Assembly: GCA_016713445.1 (NCBI GenBank)
Contig: JADJPB010000015.1
Location: forward strand, 1-64,000
Direction: 5' to 3'
DNA length: 64,000 nucleotides
Origin: Bacteroidota bacterium
GTDB lineage: Bacteria; Bacteroidota; Bacteroidia; AKYH767-A; OLB10
Shown: positions 28,937 to 37,861 of the stretch, piece after piece
Numbering within the stretch: the first letter of the stretch is position 1
Layout of the letters: the number at the start of each line of letters is the position of its first letter
Notes under the pieces: model-generated
The model's input: the letters and a program-made list of their open reading frames with translations, nothing else
Databases searched by the model: none
Told to the model about the DNA's origin: nothing
Position numbers and translations under genes: made by a program

Positions 28937-29981
28937 TCAATAAGTTGCATTCTCTTTCTGATGGCAGATGAATTGTGCTAGATCTTTAGCAGTTAAAATA
29001 GGAGTAGCATCGAATTCGTTTAGTTGTTTACGGTAGCGGAAGAATGACATAAAAAATGTGTTGTTGGGAAGTGTTTCCTCTTTGAAATTAAATCGATATC
29101 GTTCCGGATGGAATAGCTGGAGTTGATCTATTCCTTTCATGATAGAGGCGATTTTCCGGTATTTCAATTTTAACTTTTGGGTTCTGTCGAGATGCGTCGA
29201 ACAATGTCGATACAACTCATCCAGATCATGAACGGCCTTCACCATATATTCGCCCTAAATTTCTCCGTCTCGCTGATATTGTAAGTAGTTCGTATAGGGA
29301 GTGCCGTTAGTGCCGTATTTGTATTTTAAGAATAGAATGGCTCCATGCTCTCCCACAAAGGTTGCAAAGTTTTCATTAAAGTCAACACTGCCCGGTAGGT
29401 AAAGCGTGGTATGTGTTAATTCGTGTATGATGACTTCCGCAAGTTGCCCTTCACTTCGCTTTAACATGTTACTCAAGATAGGGTCTTCAAACCATCCCAA
29501 TGTGCTCCAAGCAGAAACTGACCTGTATTCTACATCATATCCGAACCGTTCAAGCTCTTTTAATTCAGCCTCACCTTTTTCTTTTACAAAAAAAGCCTTT
29601 ATAAGAAACATTGCCTAGAAAAGGAAAATTCCACTCATAAGCCTTCATGGAAAATGCTCGACTTGCAGTTATGACCCACAATACGGGTTTGCCTTTTTGA
29701 TCGTAGACTTTAGTGTAGTTTTTTGATACGACTAACCCTAATGAATCATTTGCAAATTTTTTGATCTCCTGTATCAAACGAAGCTTGGCTTTCAAGCTAT
29801 CTGGAAAAGTAGCATCTGAAAGTTTCGTTTCGATTGGCTCTGCATCGTATAGAATTTTTAATTGACCTTTTAATTGAGCAACCCCATAGTTTACGAGTCG
29901 AAAATTAAAGACAGAATAGCCAACTATAGAAACGATGATGAGGATTGAAAATAATTTTATGACACGGAGAGTTTTTTTCAT
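28937..29981 (-). CDS. Predicted zinc aminopeptidase (COG4324-like), broken by frameshift and TAG
   Basis: The corrected protein is ~348 residues: one N-terminal membrane helix (RVIKLFSILIIVSIVGYSVF), ITASRAFSMKAYEWNFPF, then a zinc-protease core, IIHELTHTTLYLPGSVDFNE, with HExxH and a downstream ENFATFVGEHGA Glu. It matches a family of predicted membrane-anchored aminopeptidases. Two interruptions: an extra base in the A7 run at 29588-29594 (KGFFVKEKGEAEL after correction), and an in-frame TAG at 29255-29257 between QRDGEI and GEYMVKAVHDL. The latter is a nonsense change, not a frameshift. Its start overlaps the DUF2723 stop by 4 bases, so the two genes form an operon. Confidence 0.8.
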
Positions 29982-31885
29982 GTAGGTCGCCGAAATAGAA
30001 ATTTCATTTTCTTTTTCATTTGATTTTGTTGCCGCTTTATGAGTCGATAGTTATTTTCTGCTAAAGATTCTCTTTTAGTATCGCCCAATTGCTTCCAGTT
30101 TCCCCGTTGAAAATCTAACGCCGCTTCTAAATCAACGAGCTTGTCGGCAGCTGACGGATCCCATTGTGCATGATAATTTGATAGCCATTTATGATTGAAT
30201 TGTAAAAAATCATCATTGCCAATACCTTCCTTGCTCGAAACGTAACTTCCGCTGATATGTGGGTTAGGGAATACATTTTGTTGGCTTAAAAAAACAAAAG
30301 CTTTGGGGTCTGTTACAAATGCTAAGTTGTTTTTTGTACAATAAGATTGTAATTCTCGCACGACCTGCAAATAGGCTTGGAGTAAATCGGATTGGTCAAG
30401 TGTGCAACCCGTATTGTAGATTTCTTGAGGATGGTATTTTTTCAGCAGTGTTATGTATCGATCGTATGCTGGTTTTACAGATGCATATATTGTCGGATTG
30501 TTTCTTCTGAATAAATCATAGTGCGTAAACTTCAAATCGTAATTTAAAACGCAGAGGTCACTTCTGAATCCGGTTTTTAGACGCGCATAATTATAGTTTA
30601 TCACATTTGTCCAGTCGGCAATTAAGACAACACTTCCTTTTTCAATGGATTTGTCAAGGTCATTCATAAAGGATGTGCTTACATCAAAATTGTCAAGTGT
30701 CGTTTTCGGATAATTCACACCAATTTGTATTAATAAAAGGACGGGGATTAGAAGACTAACTTTTGGATGCCATGTGCTCAATCGTGCCATTCCCAAGGCT
30801 GCAAAAATCCCCATTAAAAAGAAGGGGGTACATAGATAAGCATCCGTGTCGGCAGTTTGGTCGATTCTGAGTTGATAAATGAGAAGGAATATATAATAAA
30901 ATGTTATTCCTGCCCATAAACGATGCTTCTTGGCAGAAATTAAATAAATAATACCCATTAAAATGAAGATGAGAAAAAGAAAAAATTGCTCAAAGCTTAT
31001 TCTTAAAAAATAAGGGAGACGCATTCCTACTATTCCTTTCACGGTAGCTTGTGTGTTTTTAATCCATGCTCCTCCGGATAGATGGTAAAATAAACGGTCA
31101 AAAGTATTCGGACTTCCAAAAGCAAAAGGTAATTCTGCTGAAGCCCGAACGTACATCCAACCATAAAACAAAAGTAAAATACCTGTGGTGATAAATATGA
31201 CGAACTTAGCTTCCTTCCCACATCTTTCACCCCAATTTATTTTTTCTATTTCTTCCTTTTTCTTTTTGATGGATGTATTCACCAGCCATCCTTGTGGCCA
31301 AAGTAATATCATAACAGGAATAAACATAATTGACGTTAAGTGATGATTTGCTAATCCTATTCCTAAGCCAATTGCCGTTAAATAACTACCCGTTTTCAAA
31401 TCTCCAGTTTCTCTACGGAAAAGTCCATAAAATAGAATTGCTATACTTAAAATTTGTAAACTATATACTTCAACTGAATGCGACCAATGCCATAATGTTG
31501 TGCCAGAAACCGGAGCGATCGCAGAACAAATTGCAATGAGATATAGCGTCGTATTGGTGAGTTGAGAATATGTGTTTTTAAGAAGTATGATTACGCTTAA
31601 GTAAAGTAAAACAGCAGCGAGACTCATGCATAAACTACTAAAAAGAACAAGTCCAGTTATATGGGTAATTCCAAGTATCGAGAAAAGGGAAGTAAATAGT
31701 TTGCTTATAAGAACGTATGCAGGAAACCCAGGTGCATGTGCAATGCCCATCAACTCATTGACGAGTGCAAATTCTGCAGCATCAGCAAATCCAAGTGCTT
31801 TAAAGTTGGCATTGATCAATGAAATCACCAAGCTTGAAAGAAAGACTGTCAAGATATTTAATCGAGTTATTATTTTTTCTGTCAT
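29978..31885 (-). CDS. DUF2723 membrane protein (GT-C/PMT-like)
   Basis: A 635-residue protein whose N-terminus has the DUF2723 signature: ADAAEFALVNELMGIAHAPGFPAYVLISKL, with Asp-Glu and a HAPGFP loop resembling O-mannosyltransferase active-site loops. About ten to twelve membrane helices fill the first ~400 residues; the last ~230 are soluble and probably periplasmic. Members are thought to be GT-C glycosyltransferases, but biochemical roles are mostly unproven. It overlaps the aminopeptidase gene. The spermidine-synthase-like methyltransferase lies 63 bases upstream on the same strand. Confidence 0.85.
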   Translation of the reverse strand: MTEKIITRLNILTVFLSSLVISLINANFKALGFADAAEFALVNELMGIAHAPGFPAYVLISKLFTSLFSILGITHITGLVLFSSLCMSLAAVLLYLSVIILLKNTYSQLTNTTLYLIAICSAIAPVSGTTLWHWSHSVEVYSLQILSIAILFYGLFRRETGDLKTGSYLTAIGLGIGLANHHLTSIMFIPVMILLWPQGWLVNTSIKKKKEEIEKINWGERCGKEAKFVIFITTGILLLFYGWMYVRASAELPFAFGSPNTFDRLFYHLSGGAWIKNTQATVKGIVGMRLPYFLRISFEQFFLFLIFILMGIIYLISAKKHRLWAGITFYYIFLLIYQLRIDQTADTDAYLCTPFFLMGIFAALGMARLSTWHPKVSLLIPVLLLIQIGVNYPKTTLDNFDVSTSFMNDLDKSIEKGSVVLIADWTNVINYNYARLKTGFRSDLCVLNYDLKFTHYDLFRRNNPTIYASVKPAYDRYITLLKKYHPQEIYNTGCTLDQSDLLQAYLQVVRELQSYCTKNNLAFVTDPKAFVFLSQQNVFPNPHISGSYVSSKEGIGNDDFLQFNHKWLSNYHAQWDPSAADKLVDLEAALDFQRGNWKQLGDTKRESLAENNYRLIKRQQNQMKKKMKFLFRRPT

Positions 31886-31948
31886 TTGGATAGATGAATG
31901 AACGAAATTAATAATATTTGAGTTTTTCCAAATTGAATTGGAATAAAT

Positions 31949-32569
31949 TTATGAAGACTTTCTGACAGCGTTAATGATTAAATTGGCTCCATTGATCTTT
32001 TTCATGGATTGAACTATATGTCCACTTAATTCTAATTCTTCAACTACATTTTTTATTTTTTCTACATCCGTAAAAGCATTGAATAGGATCCTTCCACCTG
32101 GAGTTGTTTTGCGGGAAAGCTTTTTCCAGAATTCACGGGAAAGGAATTTGCCCGGAATTTTGTCATCGATAAATATGTCAACCAATATTAAATCAAATTT
32201 TCGAGTTTTTTTATTGACATATTCTGCGGCATCCATGCAAAGGATAGCAAGGTCAGCATTTGAACGAATATTAAATTCTGCTTTTGCAATTTCAATAATT
32301 ACTGGATCGATTTCAATGGCTACAATTTTCCCTTTATATTTAAATTGCTCTCTGAGTAATTCAATGGAGGATCCACCGCCCATACCAAGGATGAGGATTC
32401 GCTCAACACCACGAAGTGAAATTTGGTCAAGAGTTAATTCCCATACTTTCTGTAAGTTTCCGTAACTATAGCTCGTGTTTTTACTGTCAAGCACCTTTTG
32501 TCCATCCACATAATTTATCTCAAGAATCCCACTGTATTTCGACCTGATTCGTTGCGCCATCATTTTCAA
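31949..32569 (-). CDS. Spermidine synthase-like SAM-dependent methyltransferase fold protein
   Basis: A 206-residue Rossmann protein. ILILGMGGGSSIELL is the cofactor loop, VAIEIDPVIIEIAKAEF the acidic strand 2, LCMDAAEYV strand 3, and DLILVDIFIDDKIP strand 4. This pattern is that of the spermidine synthase family, but the N-terminal beta domain is short and the paired catalytic Asp of true polyamine synthases is not evident. It may be a methyltransferase or an aminopropyltransferase-like protein. No speD or other polyamine gene is near. Confidence 0.75.
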   Translation of the reverse strand: MKMMAQRIRSKYSGILEINYVDGQKVLDSKNTSYSYGNLQKVWELTLDQISLRGVERILILGMGGGSSIELLREQFKYKGKIVAIEIDPVIIEIAKAEFNIRSNADLAILCMDAAEYVNKKTRKFDLILVDIFIDDKIPGKFLSREFWKKLSRKTTPGGRILFNAFTDVEKIKNVVEELELSGHIVQSMKKINGANLIINAVRKSS

Positions 32570-32706
32570 ATTCTATTGCGAATGTAGAGATTCTTTTCAT
32601 GAAACTAACGCTTATTCCTTGCAAATCAGAAGAAAGAATATTTTTAATTTTATAATTCATGAGCGAATATGGATAAAAATTATATTTGTGGAAAACACTA
32701 TCTTCT

Positions 32707-34169
32707 ATGTCATCTGAAATTCGTCAATTGCAACCTCATTCTCTTTGGAGTCATTTCGCAGATTTAAACGCAGTACCACGCCCATCTAAAAAAGAAGAAA
32801 GAGTCATTCAGTTTATTAAGGATTTTGGAACTAATCTCGGATTAGAGACTTTCGAAGATGATATTCGCAATGTGATTATCCGAAAGCCTGCAACCAAGGG
32901 TATGGAGAACAGGAAAACGGTTGTCCTGCAAAGTCACCTCGATATGGTGCATCAAAAAAATAATGATACCGTATTCGATTTTGATAAAGAAGGAATCAAA
33001 ATGTTTGTCGATGGAGATTGGGTGCGTGCGAAAGGAACTACGTTAGGTGCCGATAATGGAATAGGAGTGGCTACCATTATGTCGATTTTATCAAGTACGG
33101 ATATCCCACATCCTGCTATCGATGCCTTGTTTACAATCGATGAAGAAACGGGTATGACAGGAGCTTTAGGACTAAAGGGTGGGATTTTGAAAGGTGCAAT
33201 TTTATTGAATTTGGATACAGAACAAGATGATGAAATTGATATCGGCTGTGCTGGTGGCATCGACGTTACTGCGAAACGCTCTTATCAAGAAGAGTCAGTA
33301 CCTAATAATCATATTGCGTATACGCTTACCGTGAGTGGATTGAATGGCGGACATAGCGGGATGGATATTCATAAAGGATTAGGCAATGCGAATAAAATTG
33401 TAAATCGTATTTTGTATTCTTTATCTGGCAAATTGGGAATTCGAATCAGCAGCATTGACGGTGGAAGCCTGAGAAATGCGATCCCTAGAGAAAGTGTAGC
33501 CGTTTTTTGTTTGCCAATTTCAAATGAAAATCAATTAAAGCAACTGATAGAAATACTTAGCGAATCCATCAAAGTTGAGTTGAAAACGAGAGAACCAAAT
33601 CTTAGTATTTCTCTTTCAGCATCACCGCTTCCAACAAAAGTGATGAATTCGGATATGCAAAATCTTGTACTCAATGCAATTTATACTGCGCATAACGGTG
33701 TGTACCGTATGAGTGCAGATATTTCGGACTTGGTAGAAACAAGCAATAATGTAGCTCGTGTGTTAGTTGGAAATGGTGAATTAATGATCGCCTGTTTAAC
33801 GCGTTCATCAGTAGAGTCATCGAAAATGGATTTAGCAGATGCTTTGCGCGCCGCTTTTGAATTGGCAGGATGTGACGTAGTATTTTCCGGAAATTATCCC
33901 GGCTGGACACCCAATGTACATTCTCCCATTTTAAAAACAATGGAAGGCCTTTATGAGAAATTATTTAAAGATAAACCAAAGGTTGTAGCCTGTCATGCTG
34001 GATTGGAATGTGGTATTTTAGGAGCTAATTATCCTGGAATGGATATGATTTCTTTCGGTCCTACCATCCTCGGTGCCCATAGTCCCGACGAATGCGTTTC
34101 CATCTCTAGCGTCCAAAATATTGGAAGTTTGTATTAGAAATACTTAAAGAAATTCCAACGGTAAAATAG
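32707..34169 (+). CDS. pepD: Aminoacyl-histidine dipeptidase (frame broken near the end)
   Basis: An M20-family metallopeptidase of ~487 residues that cleaves Xaa-His dipeptides. Metal-ligand motifs are visible: LQSHLDMVHQKN, GADNGIGVA, TIDEETGMTGA with the general-base Glu, and LNLDTEQDDEIDIGCAGG. C-terminal elements include KPKVVACHAGLECGIL and HSPDECVSISSVQ. The ATG at 32707 gives the conserved start SSEIRQLQPHSLWSHFADLN, and a TATATTTG -7 element lies at 32681-32688. The frame stops early at 34137. Adding one A to the A4 run at 34115-34118 gives VQKYWKFVLEILKEIPTVK to a TAG at 34167-34169, the usual ending. Confidence 0.92.
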
Positions 34170-34231
34170 CTTCTAACTTCTAAATTGCGAAGCCACACGG
34201 GCACACTGCTTGGAACAATTAACAACCAGTA

Positions 34232-34530
34232 TCACTCTTGATCTTTTCTATTGATTAAACTATCCACTTGCAATTTGGTTTTCTCTACATCTAAATCAAT
34301 ACCCTCTACTTTATTTCCGAGAAAATAAATAAAATGCTTTTCGTTATATTCATAAGAAAACAATGAGTCGGCCGTCGACTTATCAATACCAATAAAAATA
34401 ATATTCAGAGGTTTCCCTGCTATTTCTAGCACATCTTCCTTTGTCATCCCCGGTTTAACATCTTCGATTTTCTGCGCCGTTACAATCATCGGAACCGCAA
34501 GAATCAATAAACTTAAAATTATTTTTTCAT
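34232..34530 (-). CDS. Small BamE/SmpA-like exported protein (signal peptide frameshifted)
   Basis: The visible part contains VKPGMTKEDVLEIAGKP, the turn typical of BamE/SmpA-like domains, then YNEKHFIYFLGNKVEGIDLD. The frame open to 34507 lacks a start of the signal peptide. Upstream, ATGAAAAAATAA at 34530 needs one more A in the run at 34522-34527 to read MKKIILSLLILAVPMIVTAQ, a complete signal peptide. The corrected protein is ~99 residues with no lipobox Cys, so it is probably periplasmic. A true BamE role is not implied; this fold is used in many small envelope proteins. Confidence 0.65.
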
Positions 34531-34600
34531 TTTCTTTTAATTGGTAGTTAATTCAGAAGTAAATATTTATAGTTACTCGGATCTTGAGGTATTCTAGAAA

Positions 34601-34774
34601 TAAATCCGTGAAAATCCGTTTTATCATCCATCGCTATAGCTACGGTTGGTTATATCCACGTCATCCGCGCTTACCTGCTACATGCAGGTTCACATTTTTC
34701 AATATCACTTTTCGAGTTTATTGTTACGTCAAAGCGCAGCAACCTACCAACTCACCTCCCGATAGCTATCGGGA
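34601..34774. repeat. Second copies of the AATCCGTG phrase and the CCCGATAGCTATCGGG composite
   Basis: Bases 34601-34625 repeat the AATCCGTGAAAATCCG phrase of 18921-18960. Its CGTCATCCGCG tail appears after ~30 unrelated bases (34656-34670), as though something was inserted in the phrase. At 34729-34774 the TCAAAGCGCAGCAA plus palindrome pair of 1057-1096 recurs. Confidence 0.7.
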
Positions 34775-34791
34775 TTGCTAATTTGCAATTC

Positions 34792-36594
34792 CTAGAACGG
34801 GTATTTATTCGCTTCAATCATTGCCTTCGCAATTCTTCTTCTTGCAGCAATCGTATTTACAGGTGCCATTTTGCTAAAGCGCTTTAGGCCCATCAATAAC
34901 ATCCGTTGTTCATCACCTTCACACATAGCATTGATTGCATTTTTACCATTTACATTCAAACGATCTACCATATCATTGACATAGGTACTGGTCATGTCAA
35001 TTTGAAGTGCACAGGCTTCTTCTCCTTTCGTGGCAACTAATTTTTGAACCCTCAATAAAATAGATTCCGCCATATAAGTATCAATAGCCATGTCAGCAAT
35101 ACGCATCAATAACTCTTGTTCTTTCGCAAGTGTCATCATGTATTTTTGGACGGCTGTTCCTGCTATCATCAAAATCGCTTTTTTCATATTGGCAACTACC
35201 TTCGTTTCTTCTTCAAACAATTTGTTGTTGCCATTGCCGAAATCTGGAATACCCATCAGTTCTTTTTGTACAGACATGGCAGGACCCATTAAATCCAATT
35301 CTCCCTTCATCGCGCGCTTTAGGATCATATCTACCGCAAGTAGTCGATTGATCTCATTGGTGCCTTCAAAAATTCTGTTGATGCGTGAGTCACTGTAAGC
35401 ACGATCCATCGGAAAATCGGCTGAATATCCGTATCCACCATAGATTTGTACACCTTCATCCACTACAAAATCTAAGACTTCAGATCCAGCCACTTTTAAA
35501 ATAGCACATTCTACAGCATATTCTTCGGCAGCACCTAGGAGAGCGCTTTCAAAAGATTTTCCATCGGCCATCATCTCTTCTTCTTTGTTTTCAATGAGAC
35601 CACTCACCCTGTAAATCGCCGACTCTATCGCAAAAATGCGAATAGCTTGTTCTGCTAATTTATGCTTGATAGCTCCAAATTTAGAAATGGGTAATTTAAA
35701 CTGCTCTCTGGTATTAGCATATTCTACAGATTGAGTACATACTTGTTTTGATCCACCCAAAGCTGCTGCGGCTAATTTAGCACGACCAATATTTAAGATG
35801 TTAAAAGCGATGAGATGGCCTTTGCCAATTTCACCCAATACATTTTCAACCGGAACTTTGCAATCCATAAAAAATACTTGTCGTGTGGAAGAGCCTTTGA
35901 TTCCCATCTTATGTTCTTCTTCTCCCTAAGCTTAATCCTGCATAATCTTTTTCAACGATGAACCCAGTGAATTTATTACCGTCTACTTGTGCAAATACTG
36001 TAAACACATCAGCAAAACCTGCGTTGGTAATCCACATTTTTGTCCGTTGAGCACATAATACTTCCCATCAGGAGTAAGGACGGCTTTTGTTTTTGCTGCT
36101 AAGGCATCTGAACCGGAACCTGGCTCCGTTAAACAATAGGATCCTTTCCATTCTCCAGTAGATAACTTAGGAAGGTATTTTGCTTTTTGTTCAGGTGTAC
36201 CAAAATATAAAATAGGAAGCGTTCCAATTCCAGTATGCGCCGCCATAGCTACAGAGAAAGAATGTCCAGCCCCCAATACTTCCGTCATCAACATTCCTGT
36301 TAGGAAATCTTTTCCAAACCCTCCATATTGTTCAGGAATGGAAACACCAAGCAAACCCAATTCACCGGCTTTGTCCACCATAGAAGCCATTAAGCCGGGC
36401 TCCATAGCGTCAATACGATCAAGATTAGGGTAAATATTTTGCACTAAGAATTCGTGAGCCATATCAGCCATCATACGATGTTCCTCGTTGAATTCTTCGG
36501 GTGTGAAAACGGAATTGGGGTCTGTGGTGCGAATGATAAATTCTCCGCCTTTCAGGGAAGACACTTCGCTTTTTGATTTTGTTTCAGTGGACAT
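34792..36594 (-). CDS. Acyl-CoA dehydrogenase, ~600-residue type (two frame breaks)
   Basis: An FAD enzyme for the first step of beta-oxidation. The N-terminal piece (35983-36594) has MADMAHEFLVQNIYPNLDRI, GVSIPEQYGGFGKDFLTGML and the FAD/substrate motif YCLTEPGSGSDA. The C-terminal piece (34792-35907) has MGIKGSSTRQVFF, YANTREQFKLPISKFGAIKH, QIYGGYGYSADFPMDRAYSD and RIFEGTNEINRLL, then a ~180-residue extension as in VLCAD/ACAD9-like enzymes. Breaks: a T5 run at 36037-36041 missing one base (restores NGQKMWITNAGF), and 35925-35935 just before HKMGIKGSS. It is the first of three dispersed beta-oxidation genes on this strand. Confidence 0.93.
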
Positions 36595-36809
36595 TTTTTG
36601 ATGATTTAAACTTAGTATACGAATTCAATCCTTCAGGGTTTCAGTATCCCCAAAATCATAGAATTCGTTTTTTCGAAGATAAGAACTTTGTGGTTTATCT
36701 GGTTTTCATCTCTCTTAATTGATAGGCGTCTTCTGAACATATTTTTGTCTATAAGGGCGGATGGGAGGAAGGTGAGCTCTTATTTCTTTTATTCTAATTT
36801 TGTGCTTTG

Positions 36810-37769
36810 ATGAAAACGGAGATTGGTAAACAAGTAGATAAGGCGGTAGCTTTGCTGTGTGCAGGAGAATTGGTTTCAATTCCCACAGAGACAGTCTATG
36901 GATTGGCAGCGAACGCCTTAAACCCGAACGCCGTCTTTACTATTTTTAAAGTAAAAGATCGCCCCTCGTTTGACCCTCTGATTGTTCATATTCCAAAGGT
37001 GGATGCCATTGATTTGTATGCGCATTCTGTCCCTCGAATGGCTTATGATTTAGCCATGACCTTTTGGCCCGGACCATTAACCTTAATTCTTCCTCGTAAA
37101 TCTAATATTCCCGACCTTGTGAGTTCTGGATTGGATACAGTGGGATTACGTCAGCCGTCGCACCCGTTGACCTTAGAATTATTAAATCAACTCGACTTTC
37201 CTTTGGCTGCACCGAGCGCGAATCCTTTTGGTTATATAAGTCCAACTACCGCGTTGCATGTATTCGATCAGTTGCAAGGAAAGCTTCCGTATATTCTGGA
37301 TGGCGGCCCGTGTAGGGTAGGAGTGGAGTCAACGATTGTTGGGTTTGAAGGAGATGAGGTTTTTATTTATCGATTGGGAGGACTAACGTTAGAGGAGTTA
37401 CGAAAAGTAGCACCGCATTGCTATTTGAAGTTAAATACCTCTTCGAATCCCGTCGCTCCTGGCATGCTTAAAAGCCATTACGCACCCCAGCATCCTTTTT
37501 ATCTAGGTCACATCGGTAAATTAATTGAGCAGTTTTCAGGGAAACGAATAGGTGTGCTTTCACTGCAGAAAAATTATTCGGATATTAAAGGTGTTAAAGT
37601 GAATGAAATTCTCTCTAAAGATGGGAATTTGGACGAGGCTGCTGTAAAATTATTCTCGGCGATGCGTGTGCTGGATGCTTCTTCCGTCGATGTTATCATT
37701 GGCGAATTCGTTCCGGATGTAGGTATCGGAAGAGCTATAAACGATCGACTGAATAGAGCTGCTTCGTAA
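36810..37769 (+). CDS. tsaC: L-threonylcarbamoyladenylate synthase, Sua5 type
   Basis: The enzyme makes threonylcarbamoyl-AMP for t6A37 on ANN-decoding tRNAs. At ~319 residues it is the two-domain Sua5 form: an N-terminal YrdC domain with GELVSIPTETVYGLAANA, FKVKDRPSFDPLIVHI, WPGPLTLILPRK, PSANPFGYISPTT and GVESTIVGF, then a linker (APGMLKSHYAPQHPFYL) and a C-terminal Sua5 domain. The ATG at 36810 follows a TAATTTTG -7 element (36795-36802) by only 7 bases, so the leader would be very short. Convergent with the SBBP gene. Confidence 0.93.
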   Translation: MKTEIGKQVDKAVALLCAGELVSIPTETVYGLAANALNPNAVFTIFKVKDRPSFDPLIVHIPKVDAIDLYAHSVPRMAYDLAMTFWPGPLTLILPRKSNIPDLVSSGLDTVGLRQPSHPLTLELLNQLDFPLAAPSANPFGYISPTTALHVFDQLQGKLPYILDGGPCRVGVESTIVGFEGDEVFIYRLGGLTLEELRKVAPHCYLKLNTSSNPVAPGMLKSHYAPQHPFYLGHIGKLIEQFSGKRIGVLSLQKNYSDIKGVKVNEILSKDGNLDEAAVKLFSAMRVLDASSVDVIIGEFVPDVGIGRAINDRLNRAAS

Positions 37770-37799
37770 GTCAGAAAGATAGTATCTGCTAAAAAACAA

Positions 37800-37844
37800 T
37801 CGGGCTCCCGAATACCATTTCTCTTGATATTTTAGGGAGCCCGA
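37800..37844 (-). terminator. Terminator between convergent tsaC and the SBBP gene
   Basis: TCGGGCTCCC (37800-37809) pairs perfectly with GGGAGCCCGA (37835-37844) around a 25-base loop. The T run lies on the minus-strand exit (AAAAAA on the plus strand at 37792-37797), so it mainly stops minus-strand transcription from the SBBP gene. It may also stop tsaC read-through. Confidence 0.7.
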
Positions 37845-37861
37845 CGAATTAATATAAAATT

